A stretch of 64,000 nucleotides of DNA from Alg239-R122 sp041746135 (GTDB lineage: Bacteria; Pseudomonadota; Alphaproteobacteria; Sphingomonadales; Sphingomonadaceae). The notes under the pieces are model-generated. The model was not told the DNA's origin. It saw nothing but the letters and a program-made list of their open reading frames with translations, and did no database searches. Below, piece after piece: positions 25,144 to 35,822 of the stretch. Each line of letters begins with the position of its first letter. Position 1 is the first letter of the stretch. The position numbers were made by a program, and so were the translations under genes. The stretch covers positions 1 through 64,000 of the forward strand of contig JBGTHQ010000010.1 in the NCBI GenBank assembly GCA_041746135.1. The letters run 5' to 3'.

Positions 25144-27843
25144 TTAACCGAACGTGCGTTGCCACCAGCCTTTTTTGCCGCCGTCTGTGCCACCGCCTGA
25201 TGCATCGGGGCGACCAGCTTCGCTTTGCTTGGCCATATCACCCACATCGTCCGCCTTTTTGGCTGCGGATTTGCGCGGTGCTCGTGGTTTAGCGGCAGTT
25301 TTTTCCGTCCCCAAATCTGTGGACTTGTCTTTCACCTTGGCGGGAGCCCGCTTGCGTGTCGCCGCCTTTTTAGCCGGTGCCTTTTGCTGCACGGTATCGG
25401 CATCGCCGTCTTTCGTTTCGGTCTTGGGCACAGCTTTTCTACGCGGCGTGCGCTTGGGCTTTTCCTTGTTATCCATTTCGGAAGCCGTCGCCGATGCTTT
25501 TTCTGACACGGATTTTGCGACCTTGGGGGCCCGGCGGCGCGGTTTGGGTTTATCCTGGGCCGCATCGCCCTTTACATCGGTGCTCGCTGCAGACCGGTCA
25601 TCTGGGTTGCCCTGAGATTCGGATTTGCTATCCTCCAGCTTGTCATCGCCCGAAGATTCAGACTGTCCGGAATCGGAATTCCTGCCGCGATTGCGGCCTC
25701 CGCGGCTTCCACGGCGGCTGCGTTTCGGTTTTTCATTCGATTCATCGTCATCCACAGAACGATCGTCATTGTCCTGATCAGACTCCGAGCTTTCGTTATC
25801 ATCCTGATTCTTGTCCTTGCGTCCGCCACGGCGCCCGCGCCGACGGCGCCGGCGTTTGGGCCGATCGTCGCTGTCGCTATCAGTATTGCTGCGTTCTTTA
25901 TGCTTGCCGCTTGTGCCAGTGTCTTCACTTTCACCTTCGGTATCCTCATCGGCCTCCGGACCGCTCGTGTCGTCATGATCTTCGTCATCGTCGACAATAG
26001 GTTCGAACTTCGGAGTATTTACGGGTTTCGGTCCGGATGAAGACACAGCCATCTTGGCACCTTCTTCCTGTCCATCGGGAAGGATTTCGACATTTACGCC
26101 GTATCTTCCTTCCAATGCGGCAATATCTCCGCGTTTGTTGTTGAGGACATAGATCATGGCCTCGCTGCTGGTGCGCAGAACGATCGTCGAACCCATGCCT
26201 TTTCCGGCTTCCTCTTCGAGAAGACGCAGTGCGGCAAGTCCGGCCGAAGATGCTGTGCGGACCAGTCCGGTACCGTCGCAGTGTGGACAGATACGGGTGG
26301 TGGCCTCAAGCACGCCGGTGCGCAGCCGCTGGCGGCTCATCTCCATCAGGCCGAATCCTGAAATGCGGCCGACCTGAATGCGCGCGCGATCGGGTTTCAG
26401 GGCATCGCGCATGGCTTTTTCCACCTTACGAACATTGGACCCGTAGTCCATGTCGATAAAATCGATCACCACCAGACCGGCCATGTCGCGCAGCCTGAGC
26501 TGCCGGGCGATTTCATAGGCCGCTTCCAGATTGGTAGCGACGGCGGTCTGCTCGATGCCATGTTCTTTAGTCGAACGGCCGGAGTTGATGTCGATCGACA
26601 CCAGCGCCTCGGTCGGATTGATCACGAGATAGCCGCCGGATTTCAGCTGTACGACCGGATCGTACATAGCCGATAACTGATCTTCTGCCCCATATCTTTG
26701 GAACAAAGGCACGGGGTCGGCATAGCTTTTGACGCGCCGACTATGGCTCGGCATGAGGAGCTTCATGAAATCCTTGGCCCCGCGATATCCTTCGGCACCC
26801 TCGATCAGAACTTCCTGAATATCGCGATTATAAATATCGCGAATGGCGCGCTTGATAAGGTCGCTGTCGCTATGGATCTGTTCGGGTGCCGAAGCTTTCA
26901 GCGTTTTTTCGCGAATTTCGTCCCACAGCCGCGCAAGATAGTCGAAATCGCGCTTGATTTCAGTTTTCGTGCGCGAAAGACCTGCCGTGCGCACGATACA
27001 GCCCATAGTCTTGGGCAGTTTCATATCGGCAATAATGCTTTTGAGCCGCTTGCGGTCCGATCCGTTGGAAATTTTCCGGCTGATGCCGCCGCCGTGCGAG
27101 CTGTTCGGCATCAATACGCAATAGCGCCCTGCCAACGAAAGATAGCTGGTCAGCGCCGCGCCTTTATTGCCGCGCTCTTCCTTGACGACTTGTACCAGCA
27201 AAACCTGGCGGCGATGGATGACATCCTGAATCTTGTATCGGCGGCGCAGCGCAAGACGCTTCTTGCGCGCTTCGTCGCTGGCCTTGGCGCGGCCACCGGT
27301 TTTGCGGCCACCCCGGCGCGGGCGATTGTCTTCACCCGATCTGTCATCATCGTCAGTATCGGAATCGTCAGCACCGTTTTCATCATCGGCGTCATCCGCG
27401 GCGACGGGACTTTTCTGCTCTATAATGCCGTTTTCCTCGATCAGTTCTTCTTCGAACGAAGACCGGCCTTCGCTATGATCGTCGTCGTCACTGGAAGGTG
27501 GGCTGAGATCTCCGCTTTCCTCTTCCTGATCGCGCAGAGTTGCTTCTTCCTCGGCATGCTTGGCTTCTTCGGCCAACAAGGCTTCGCGGTCCTCTTTAGG
27601 AATCTGATAATAATCGGGATGAATTTCGGAAAAGGCGAGAAAACCGTGGCGGTTGCCACCATAATCCACAAATGCGGCCTGTAACGAAGGTTCGACCCGC
27701 GTTACTTTGGCCAGATATATATTTCCTTTTATCTGCTTGTGTTCTGCGGAGTCGAAATCGAACTCCTCAATCCGGTTTCCTTTGAGCACTGCCACACGGG
27801 TTTCTTCCTGGTGGCGCGCGTCGATTAGCATGCGCGTAGTCAT
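25144..27843 (-). CDS. rne: Ribonuclease E/G
   Basis: An 899-residue endoribonuclease, the core of the RNA degradosome. The N-terminal half holds an S1 RNA-binding domain (from about residue 38, NIYLAKVTRVEPSLQAAFVDYG). An acidic insertion of about 110 residues follows, as in other alphaproteobacteria. The catalytic DNase I-like part contains VVIDFIDMD. The zinc-link is CPHCDGTG. The C-terminal third is disordered, rich in Arg, Lys, Asp, Glu and Ser, with clusters of arginine that probably bind RNA and partner proteins. It is monocistronic, with a 500-base upstream region that may serve feedback control of its own mRNA, as known in E. coli. Confidence 0.94.
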   Translation of the reverse strand: MTTRMLIDARHQEETRVAVLKGNRIEEFDFDSAEHKQIKGNIYLAKVTRVEPSLQAAFVDYGGNRHGFLAFSEIHPDYYQIPKEDREALLAEEAKHAEEEATLRDQEEESGDLSPPSSDDDDHSEGRSSFEEELIEENGIIEQKSPVAADDADDENGADDSDTDDDDRSGEDNRPRRGGRKTGGRAKASDEARKKRLALRRRYKIQDVIHRRQVLLVQVVKEERGNKGAALTSYLSLAGRYCVLMPNSSHGGGISRKISNGSDRKRLKSIIADMKLPKTMGCIVRTAGLSRTKTEIKRDFDYLARLWDEIREKTLKASAPEQIHSDSDLIKRAIRDIYNRDIQEVLIEGAEGYRGAKDFMKLLMPSHSRRVKSYADPVPLFQRYGAEDQLSAMYDPVVQLKSGGYLVINPTEALVSIDINSGRSTKEHGIEQTAVATNLEAAYEIARQLRLRDMAGLVVIDFIDMDYGSNVRKVEKAMRDALKPDRARIQVGRISGFGLMEMSRQRLRTGVLEATTRICPHCDGTGLVRTASSAGLAALRLLEEEAGKGMGSTIVLRTSSEAMIYVLNNKRGDIAALEGRYGVNVEILPDGQEEGAKMAVSSSGPKPVNTPKFEPIVDDDEDHDDTSGPEADEDTEGESEDTGTSGKHKERSNTDSDSDDRPKRRRRRRGRRGGRKDKNQDDNESSESDQDNDDRSVDDDESNEKPKRSRRGSRGGRNRGRNSDSGQSESSGDDKLEDSKSESQGNPDDRSAASTDVKGDAAQDKPKPRRRAPKVAKSVSEKASATASEMDNKEKPKRTPRRKAVPKTETKDGDADTVQQKAPAKKAATRKRAPAKVKDKSTDLGTEKTAAKPRAPRKSAAKKADDVGDMAKQSEAGRPDASGGGTDGGKKGWWQRTFG

Positions 27844-28346
27844 TTAATAGTCTCCACGCAGGTCGCCGTGATACGAAATATCCGGTGGACCCGCGCATAT
27901 GTAGGATGGAGCATCCGCCAACGACTTGCCGGGCGGTCTTCCAAAGGGTTAAAAATGTAAGAAACGTGTCTGCTGGCAGATTATGAGCTGCGGCGTTGGC
28001 GCAGTGTCCACCTCTTGCCCGCAACAAATCGCCATTCAGCGATTGCGGTGCAGGGGCGGAACTCAATATCATATAGCATCAACCTGATCATTTGCCCCAG
28101 CAAGACGCTGCGGCTGATAGGAAAGGAGTGCTGTATCCAGCTTCTCTTCTCCGGTATCGGCATTGCTAGCACCGCTTTGCATGAGCGGCAACCAAAAGCT
28201 TGCCATCGCGTCCAATTTCGACATTCAAAACACTAGTTGGCAAATCCATATACTGAACATGTCATTAACCATTTCTTTTTACACGGTTTTGCAAGGTTAT
28301 CCCTAATATATTCTTCATTATATATGCGAGCAGGGAACGGGCCATT
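27844..28346. other. Divergent intergenic region between rne and the amidase gene
   Basis: About 500 bases with no supported gene. It must hold the rne leader and the amidase promoter. The last 100 bases before 28347 are AT-rich. No hairpin or repeat stood out. A small RNA or 5'-UTR element could be present but is not visible by eye. Confidence 0.4.
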
Positions 28347-29606
28347 ATGTTTTTCAACTGGATTAATCGTGCCAATATAGTGCACAAGAGCGCCATGTTT
28401 TCGCTATTGTCACTAATGGGCGCGTTGAGCATGCCGTTTTCGGCAATTGCGAGTGAAATATCTCGGGTCGAAATACAGGGCGAAGAGATCACCATATATT
28501 TCGACGATCTCGTCATAGGTGCCAGCGGATTTGTGCTCGAAGGACCCGATCGGATCGCCGTGGATGTGAAAGGCGCAACCGCTGCCACCGAATTGGTGAA
28601 CGGAAGGGGCATTGTCCGTTCGGTTCGTCAGGCTCAATACGCGCCGGACACCGCACGTATCGTATTCGATCTCGACCGTCCTGCAGTTATCGCATCGGGC
28701 CGATTTTCGGACAATGGCCGCATGCTGGTATTGCGACTGGTCGAAATGGGCCAAAGCGGTTTTGCCGATGTGCTGCGTTCGGGCCGCAAGCAATTTGCGC
28801 CGCCAGTCAATTTTGCGGCAAAACCGGCGCGTAACGAATATAGCGTCAGAGTGCCTCTGCCTGCCGCAAAACCCGCCATCGCTCTTCCACGAATCTATGG
28901 CTCTAACGACCGGTCTCGCCCGCTCGTCATCATCGATGCCGGACATGGCGGCCATGATCCGGGGGCAATAAGTCCGCATGGCGGCAACCGCGAAAAAGAT
29001 GTCACCCTGTCGCTGGCAAAGGCATTGCGCGACGAGTTGGTACGTACAGGCCGGGTGCGTGTGGCGCTAACTCGCGACACCGATCAGTTTCTTGTTCTGC
29101 AGGAGCGGTACGGTATCGCCCGCCGCATGAAAGCCGACCTGTTCATTTCGGTACATGCCGATTCAGCCGGGTCGGACGAGGCCAACGGCGCGACAATCTA
29201 CACACTGGCCGAAGCGGCTTCGGATCGCGAAGCGGCCAAACTGGCTGCGCGCGAAAACAAGGCTGATATCATCAACGGCATCAATCTGGCGGGATCGCCC
29301 GACGACGTGAATTCGATCCTGATCGACCTGACCCAGCGCCAGACGATGAATCTGTCCTCCGATTTCGCCAGGCTGGTCGTTCGCGAGGGACAGGGGAGTA
29401 TGAACTTTCGCTCCACTTCTCACCGGTTCGCATCTTTCGTAGTGCTGAAAGCGCCCGACATACCCTCAATCCTATTGGAAAGCGGCTATCTGACCAACAA
29501 GGATGACATGCAGTTTTTGACATCGGGCGAGGGGCGTAGGAAGCTAGCCAGTTCGGTTGCGAGTGCCGTAAACGTATATTTTGCCAAGCAGCTGGCCAGC
29601 CGATAA
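28347..29606 (+). CDS. N-acetylmuramoyl-L-alanine amidase with AMIN domain (AmiC-like)
   Basis: A 419-residue periplasmic cell-separation amidase. A signal peptide (to about residue 36, FSAIAS) is followed by an AMIN domain (about 38-135) that localises the enzyme to the septum. The zinc amidase_3 domain (about 190-415) has metal ligands in IIDAGHGGHDPGA, the GNREKDVTLS segment, HADS and the catalytic glutamate in ILLESGYLTN. It cleaves stem peptides from glycan strands during daughter-cell separation. It lies just before the PBP1A gene, 86 bases apart, so the two cell-wall genes may share a transcript. Confidence 0.93.
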   Translation: MFFNWINRANIVHKSAMFSLLSLMGALSMPFSAIASEISRVEIQGEEITIYFDDLVIGASGFVLEGPDRIAVDVKGATAATELVNGRGIVRSVRQAQYAPDTARIVFDLDRPAVIASGRFSDNGRMLVLRLVEMGQSGFADVLRSGRKQFAPPVNFAAKPARNEYSVRVPLPAAKPAIALPRIYGSNDRSRPLVIIDAGHGGHDPGAISPHGGNREKDVTLSLAKALRDELVRTGRVRVALTRDTDQFLVLQERYGIARRMKADLFISVHADSAGSDEANGATIYTLAEAASDREAAKLAARENKADIINGINLAGSPDDVNSILIDLTQRQTMNLSSDFARLVVREGQGSMNFRSTSHRFASFVVLKAPDIPSILLESGYLTNKDDMQFLTSGEGRRKLASSVASAVNVYFAKQLASR

Positions 29607-29692
29607 CCCCTAACTATACACATGATCTGTGCTCAACATATTAGCATTTTAGTATCTGGTATATTCCGGTCCCGCTGTGCTAAACGCCAGCC

Positions 29693-32242
29693 ATGGATAG
29701 TGATACAAATGATACTGCCAAGAGCGGCCATGTGCAGGAAAGCAGCGTAAGTTACCGTGTCAAGCGGCGGATGGGCGGCTTTCGAGATCGTTTCAGGATG
29801 TTGTGGGTGAACCGCTGGTTCAAAATTCTGGTCGTGCTTCTTGGGCTTGCTTTGCTCGCGTGGTTTTTCCTGTGGCTTCTGGTTATCCGCAACCTTCCCT
29901 CGACCGACGCCCTGGTCGATTACCAGCCGCAACTGCCGTCGATGGTTCGCGGCATAGACGGTGAAATCGTGGACAGTTTCGCCCGCGAGCGGCGGGTGCA
30001 ATTGCAGTATGTCGACTATCCCGACAAACTTATCGAGGCGTATTTGTCGGCCGAAGACAAGACGTTTTTCCAACATGGCGGCCTCGATTATCCGGGGTTA
30101 GTCGGCGCGGTGTTCGATTATATCACCAAGATCGGATCGGGCGTGCGTGCCCGTGGCGGTTCGACCATTACCCAACAGGTCGCCAAGAACCTGTTAATAG
30201 GCGACGAATATTCGATCGACCGCAAACTGAAAGAGGCTCTCCTTGCGTATCGTATCGAGGAGGCACTGAGTAAAGAGGAGATTCTCGAACTCTATCTCAA
30301 TGAAATTTTTCTGGGCCGCAGCGCCTATGGCGTGCAGGCTGCGTCGCGTGCCTATTTTGGGAAGGACGTTGGCGAACTGGAAATTCAAGAAATGGCCTAT
30401 TTGGCCATTTTGCCGAAAGGACCGTCCAATTACCGACCTGAAACCAATATGAACCGCGCATTGGAGCGGCGTAATTGGGTATTGGGCGAAATGGAGGATA
30501 ACGGCTATATTACCGCGGCGCAGCGGTCCGCGGCGCAGGCCGCGCCGCTCGGAGCGATCGCGCGGCAGAGCGACACCTACAAAAGGGTGGGCGGCTATTT
30601 TATCGAGGAAGTGCGCCGTCAGCTGATCGACAAATATGGCGAGGATTCCGAAGATGGTCCCTATGGTGCCTATTCCGGCGGGCTTTGGATTCGCACCTCG
30701 CTACGCACCGATATGCAGGAAGCCGCAACAAAATCGCTGCGCGAGGGATTGATGCGCTATTCGCGGGGCAAAGGGTGGAGCGGTCCGATCAACACAATCG
30801 AAATCGACGACCAGTGGCCGCAGCGTCTGGCATCGACTTTTATCGGTATCGGATATGCCGACTGGCGCGTAGCGGTGATAGTATCAAAAACAGGCAGCAG
30901 CGCGACGATCGGTTTCGCCGATGGAGAAACCGGCATGCTGCCGCGCGGGTCTGCCTCGATGCCGGGCAAGAAAGGTACCGCCTTTGACATGATGCAGCCG
31001 GGCGACATTATCGCCGTGGCACCGCAGGGCAGCGGCTGGGCGCTGCGCAATATACCCGAGATCTCGGGCGGCATGGTGATTCAGAACCCGCATAACGGCC
31101 GCATTTATGCGATGCAGGGCGGATTCGATTCGCGGATCAGCTCGTTCAACCGTGCGACCCAGGCAGACCGGCAACCCGGATCGGCGATCAAGCCATTCGT
31201 CTATGCCGCCGCGCTCGATCAGGGGATGACGCCTGCAAGCAAGATCGTCGATGGTACGTTCTGCGTCTATCAGTCCGCAGCTTTGGGCCGCAAATGCTTC
31301 CGCAATTTCGGCGGGGCGCGCGGTGCCGGTGCGCAGACTATGCGCTGGGGGCTCGAACAATCGCGCAACCTGATGACCGTCCGCGCCGCCAATGATGCCG
31401 GTATGAACAATGTCGTCAAGACGATCGACCGAATGAAAATCGGCAAATATAATCCTTATCTCGCATTTGCGCTGGGCGCGGGCGATACAACGGTCGAAAA
31501 ACTCACCAATGCCTATTCGATGCTGGTCAACCACGGGCAGGAACTCAATCCCACCGTTATCGATCTGGTTCAGGACCGTACGGGCAAGGTCATATTTCGC
31601 AGTGATACACGTGACTGTACTGGGTGCAACATGCCCGAATATGATGGCAAGCCAATGCCGCGACTCAAACCGGTGGGCAAGCAGTTGATGGACGCGATGA
31701 CCGCTTACCAGGTGGTCCACATGCTCGAAGGCGTTGTGCTGCGCGGCACGGCCCAAAACCTGCGTGACCTTGACCGGCCATTATTCGGCAAGACCGGTAC
31801 CAGTACTGGACCCACCAATGTGTGGTTCGTGGGCGGCACCCCCGATGTCGTGGCTGGTGTCTATATGGGCTATGACCAGCCACGCGACATGGGGGGATAT
31901 GCACAGGGCGGATCGCTCGCTGCGCCGATCTTCAAACAGTTTGCACAGGCAACGCTCAAGGAGGCGCCCACCACCCAGTTCATTGCGCCCAAAGGTATTC
32001 GCATGGTCCGGATCGACCGCCGCAGCGGGCGACAGGTGTTCGGCGCATGGCCGGGCAACGATCCCAAAGCGGCGGTTATCTGGGAAGCATTCAAACCCGA
32101 AACCGAACCGCGCCGCTCGATCCGCCGCGACGAGATCGTCGAGACCAAAAAAGCGGTTAGCAAGGCAGCTCCGCAGACTGTGCGCCGGGAAAGGCCCAAA
32201 AACGACACGGACTTTCTGGAGGATCAGGGCGGGATATATTAA
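29693..32242 (+). CDS. mrcA: Bifunctional penicillin-binding protein 1A
   Basis: An 849-residue class A PBP that polymerises lipid II and cross-links peptides. A cytoplasmic tail of about 40 residues precedes a membrane anchor (about 43-65). The GT51 domain has catalytic E121 in SAEDKTFF and GGSTITQQ. The transpeptidase has S497 and K500 in QPGSAIKP, SRN in EQSRNL, and KTGT with K700. A basic, disordered tail follows. An OB-like insert near residues 360-430 is typical of PBP1A. The length is normal. The upstream neighbour is the septal amidase. Confidence 0.95.
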   Translation: MDSDTNDTAKSGHVQESSVSYRVKRRMGGFRDRFRMLWVNRWFKILVVLLGLALLAWFFLWLLVIRNLPSTDALVDYQPQLPSMVRGIDGEIVDSFARERRVQLQYVDYPDKLIEAYLSAEDKTFFQHGGLDYPGLVGAVFDYITKIGSGVRARGGSTITQQVAKNLLIGDEYSIDRKLKEALLAYRIEEALSKEEILELYLNEIFLGRSAYGVQAASRAYFGKDVGELEIQEMAYLAILPKGPSNYRPETNMNRALERRNWVLGEMEDNGYITAAQRSAAQAAPLGAIARQSDTYKRVGGYFIEEVRRQLIDKYGEDSEDGPYGAYSGGLWIRTSLRTDMQEAATKSLREGLMRYSRGKGWSGPINTIEIDDQWPQRLASTFIGIGYADWRVAVIVSKTGSSATIGFADGETGMLPRGSASMPGKKGTAFDMMQPGDIIAVAPQGSGWALRNIPEISGGMVIQNPHNGRIYAMQGGFDSRISSFNRATQADRQPGSAIKPFVYAAALDQGMTPASKIVDGTFCVYQSAALGRKCFRNFGGARGAGAQTMRWGLEQSRNLMTVRAANDAGMNNVVKTIDRMKIGKYNPYLAFALGAGDTTVEKLTNAYSMLVNHGQELNPTVIDLVQDRTGKVIFRSDTRDCTGCNMPEYDGKPMPRLKPVGKQLMDAMTAYQVVHMLEGVVLRGTAQNLRDLDRPLFGKTGTSTGPTNVWFVGGTPDVVAGVYMGYDQPRDMGGYAQGGSLAAPIFKQFAQATLKEAPTTQFIAPKGIRMVRIDRRSGRQVFGAWPGNDPKAAVIWEAFKPETEPRRSIRRDEIVETKKAVSKAAPQTVRRERPKNDTDFLEDQGGIY

Positions 32243-32474
32243 GACTGGATGGGGCAACTGGGCCGATGAGCCGGGTGCGCATCATTCCCGGAGTCGCTAT
32301 AATCGGACGGTATCTTGGCCGACGCGAAAAACAGTCCGGTGAAAGACAATAACTGGATTTACGATATAACCGGGTCCGCTTTCATCATAGCGCGTCGGTT
32401 ATCCCCACCCACGGCGCTTTACAATCGCGTGCAAACGCTTATGTCGCAGCAGAGAAAATGTCTGGAGAAAAGCC

Positions 32475-33602
32475 ATGCGTGCCGAGGGGCAGGCCCATAT
32501 CGAAATGATCGAAAAAGCACTTGCTTTAGTCCGGAAATTTCTGGACTGGGACAAGGCGCTGCGCCGTCTCGATGAGCTCAATGCACGTGTGGAAGATCCG
32601 ACATTATGGGACGATCCTAAAGCGGCCGAGGAAGTAATGAAGGAACGCCGACGGCTCGAGCAGGCAGTGTCTGCGGTCAACGATATCAGCCAGGAAATGG
32701 CCGATGCGATCGAATTTATCGAAATGGGCGAGGTCGAGGGCGATGCGGATATTGTCGACGAGGGCCATGCCTCGCTTGAGCGGCTGGCGAAGCGCGCCGA
32801 AACCGACAAGGTGCAGGCATTGCTGGCGCACGAAGCCGACAGCCTTGACACCTATCTGGAAATCCATGCCGGTGCGGGCGGTACCGAAAGTCAGGACTGG
32901 GCGGAAATGCTGCTGCGCATGTACCAGCGCTGGGCCGAGGCGCGAGGCTATAAAGTCGAGATGATGGAATATCAGGCCGGCGACCAGGCCGGGATCAAGT
33001 CGGCGACTTTGCAAATCAAAGGCGAGAATGCCTATGGCTATGCCAAAACCGAGAGCGGCGTGCACCGGCTGGTGAGGATATCGCCCTATGACAGCGCGGC
33101 CAAGCGGCATACCAGCTTTTCGAGCGTATGGGTCTATCCGGTGATCGACGACAGCTTTGAAGTTGAGATTAACGAGGGCGACCTGAAGATCGACACCTAC
33201 CGCGCATCGGGGGCGGGCGGGCAGCACGTAAACACGACTGACAGCGCGGTGCGGATCACGCATATTCCCACCAACATCATCGTCGCCAGCCAGAACGACC
33301 GTTCGCAGCACAAGAACCGCGCGACCGCGATGGGAATGCTGAAGGCGCGTCTGTATGAGGCCGAAATGCAGCGCCGCGAGGCCGAAGCCAGCGGCGAATA
33401 TTCGGCCAAGACCGAAATCGGCTGGGGCCACCAGATCCGTTCCTATGTGTTACAACCCTATCAAATGGTGAAAGACCTGCGCACGGGCCTGACTTCATCG
33501 GCGCCATCGGACGTACTCGATGGTGCGCTCGACCCGTTTATGGCCGCGGCCCTTTCGCAAAAAGTGACGGGTGAAAAAGTCGATGTCGAGGATGCCGATT
33601 AG
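32475..33602 (+). CDS. prfB: Peptide chain release factor 2
   Basis: A 375-residue factor that recognises UGA and UAA. The GGQ tripeptide that triggers peptidyl-tRNA hydrolysis is at residues 248-250. The anticodon-like tripeptide is S203-P204-Y205 instead of SPF, a conservative change that I recall as frequent in alphaproteobacteria. The programmed frameshift used in E. coli prfB is absent: the frame is continuous from the ATG through LVRKFLDWD, which aligns with the region where E. coli shifts. It converges with the c-di-GMP enzyme gene, 19 bases between stops. Confidence 0.96.
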   Translation: MRAEGQAHIEMIEKALALVRKFLDWDKALRRLDELNARVEDPTLWDDPKAAEEVMKERRRLEQAVSAVNDISQEMADAIEFIEMGEVEGDADIVDEGHASLERLAKRAETDKVQALLAHEADSLDTYLEIHAGAGGTESQDWAEMLLRMYQRWAEARGYKVEMMEYQAGDQAGIKSATLQIKGENAYGYAKTESGVHRLVRISPYDSAAKRHTSFSSVWVYPVIDDSFEVEINEGDLKIDTYRASGAGGQHVNTTDSAVRITHIPTNIIVASQNDRSQHKNRATAMGMLKARLYEAEMQRREAEASGEYSAKTEIGWGHQIRSYVLQPYQMVKDLRTGLTSSAPSDVLDGALDPFMAAALSQKVTGEKVDVEDAD

Positions 33603-33621
33603 ACGCGGGCTCTGAATACCT

Positions 33622-35583
33622 TCAGGCGGACATCTTTTGCAAGGTCAGGTCTGCCAGCTTTATCCGCTCGCCATATTTCATCTCGCGCAGGAAAGCGGGG
33701 ATATGGCTGGCCGCCATCGGTTTGGCAAACAGATAGCCCTGCATCCAGCGACAACCCATATCGCGTAGCAATGCGACCTGTCTTTGCGTCTCGACTCCTT
33801 CGATAACACAGTCGAGTGAGAGCGATCTGCACATATCAACAATGGTGCGCACCACGTCGATGCTCACTTTAACATGTTCGATATTGGCGATGAAACCGCG
33901 ATCAATCTTGATGCGGTCGAGCGGCAGTTGATGCACGTAGTTGAGGCTGGAATAGCCCGATCCAAAATCGTCCAGCGATATATGCATGCCACAATCTTTC
34001 AGCATAGTCAGCGTTTCGCGGGTCTTGTCGAAATCCAGCATGACGGCGGTTTCGGCAACTTCGAGTTCGATCCGGCGTGCAGGGATGCGGCTGTTTGCGA
34101 CGATATCGGCGATCCGCGAGGCTGCCTCTCGCGTGGCGATATCATAGGCTGACAGGTTGAACGAGAGCGAGAGATGGTCGGGCCAGTGGGCGGCGTCATC
34201 CAGCGTTTTTTCCAGCAGCATTTCGGTGAGTTTGCGGATATGGCCGTTGCGCTCCGCGACCTGGATAAACACATCGGGCGGGATGATGCCGATATCGGGG
34301 TCGGTCCAGCGTGCCAATGCCTCGAATGCGACCGGCTTTCCGGTTTCGGTATCGATGATGGGCTGATACGCCATGGAAATATCTTCGCACAAGTCGGCAT
34401 CCCGCAATCGTTGGTCGATCAGGCTGTTCTGTCGGATCTCAATCTTGTGATCGGCAGAAAAGCTGACCGGGGCTCCGCGTGTATTGCGCTTGGCATAATA
34501 AAGCGCGTAATCCGCGCATTCGTATAGTTGTTCAGTTGTATTTGCGGCCTCGGCACTGCTCGCGAAACCGATCGACGCGCTTATTTTTGCCGGGATGTTG
34601 TCGATAACATAAGGTTCGCGCAGCGCGAGGCATATTTGCATACCCATAATACGCAATTCAGGTGCGGTGTAATGACCGTACAGAATGATACCGAATTCGT
34701 CGCCCCCCAGCCGCGCAATACATTCGGCTGTAGGACATATGTTGCGTAGCCGCATCGCCACCTCGATCAGCACAAGATCACCGACACTGTGGCCATAAGT
34801 ATCGTTCACCGGCTTAAAGCCGTCCAGATCGAGAATACCAATGGTAACGATTTGGGATGATCGTTCACCGCGCAAAAGCGATTGCGAAAGCCGTGCGAAG
34901 AACTGTCTGCGATTGGCCAGCTTAGTGAGACTGTCGGTATCAGCGATTATCGCCATGCGGTCATGCATATCCTGCAGCTGCTGCTTCGATTCAATCAGGT
35001 CGACGAAATTATAGTAATAGCGCGAAAGGATAATCATGACCGCGACCGATACCAGCACATAGTTGAGCGCAATCGATATCAGTGTTTGGTTCCCGCTGAA
35101 TATCATAACGCCTACAAACGGAACCATCACGGTAAGAGACAAGATTGTTACCGCGCGCCGAACGTGCATGAGACAGAGCAGACAAAAAAGTGTGGTGATA
35201 AGAATGAAGAATACCGCGTGCATTTGCATATAGGTATTGCCGTTAGGCACCAGAACTAACGACCAGACGATGAACGCGGCACCAATGAAAAAGGCTAGAA
35301 AACCAGTCCTGTGGATCGTAGCTTGCGCCTGTGCAAAAGTGAGCTTGTAGCCGCGCGATTTCCGCCAAGCAAAAAACCGGTAAGCGCACAGGACAAACAG
35401 CAAAAACGGCACAAGGACTGTCAGCACTGTTGGTGCCTGATCATAATAGTTAATAGCCAGCACAGCTGCGTTGGTGCTGACTATGAAATACATCAATGGA
35501 ATTTGCGTCTGGAATGCGAACACCTGCGAATGGGCTAGCTCCACGCTGCCCTGTTCCTGCGACTGCAATAGCGATGCGAGCAA
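33622..35583 (-). CDS. Membrane-bound GGDEF-EAL cyclic di-GMP enzyme
   Basis: A 653-residue protein. The N-terminal 200 residues contain about six membrane segments of an unnamed sensor type. A GGDEF diguanylate cyclase domain follows with intact G293-G-D-E-F297, and then an EAL phosphodiesterase domain with E421-A-L423, a DDFGSGYSSL segment and EGVE in loop 6. Both active sites look intact, so it may make or break c-di-GMP. The frame opens at TTG 35583; a GTG 13 codons later is an alternative start. It is transcribed alone. It probably links a membrane signal to motility or biofilm choice. Confidence 0.93.
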   Translation of the reverse strand: MLASLLQSQEQGSVELAHSQVFAFQTQIPLMYFIVSTNAAVLAINYYDQAPTVLTVLVPFLLFVLCAYRFFAWRKSRGYKLTFAQAQATIHRTGFLAFFIGAAFIVWSLVLVPNGNTYMQMHAVFFILITTLFCLLCLMHVRRAVTILSLTVMVPFVGVMIFSGNQTLISIALNYVLVSVAVMIILSRYYYNFVDLIESKQQLQDMHDRMAIIADTDSLTKLANRRQFFARLSQSLLRGERSSQIVTIGILDLDGFKPVNDTYGHSVGDLVLIEVAMRLRNICPTAECIARLGGDEFGIILYGHYTAPELRIMGMQICLALREPYVIDNIPAKISASIGFASSAEAANTTEQLYECADYALYYAKRNTRGAPVSFSADHKIEIRQNSLIDQRLRDADLCEDISMAYQPIIDTETGKPVAFEALARWTDPDIGIIPPDVFIQVAERNGHIRKLTEMLLEKTLDDAAHWPDHLSLSFNLSAYDIATREAASRIADIVANSRIPARRIELEVAETAVMLDFDKTRETLTMLKDCGMHISLDDFGSGYSSLNYVHQLPLDRIKIDRGFIANIEHVKVSIDVVRTIVDMCRSLSLDCVIEGVETQRQVALLRDMGCRWMQGYLFAKPMAASHIPAFLREMKYGERIKLADLTLQKMSA

Positions 35584-35822
35584 TATTTTCAGTGCACTTA
35601 AGATGGCCCAACCCCCGTTTTAGAGAGGCGAATATAAGCCCGCAATGTTAATATTTTCTTTTGATCCATGTTAGTAATGCAACAGCCTTATGATCAAGCC
35701 GTCGTTTGTCTGGCGAGACCCTATCGGGGTGCGTTGCAAGCTGCGCGGTAGGCAGCAAAAAAAGCTGCGGTCCGGCGGAGCATTATTTGGACAAGCGCAT
35801 TTCTCCGCGTTAAAGAACGGGG

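Noticed and set aside
26698..27684. A 328-codon open frame opposite rne
   Set aside because: It is antisense to the conserved RNase E catalytic domain, with no ribosome-binding site and no family features.
32475..32560. Programmed frameshift in prfB
   Set aside because: The frame is continuous through the region where E. coli shifts; there is no in-frame UGA to bypass.
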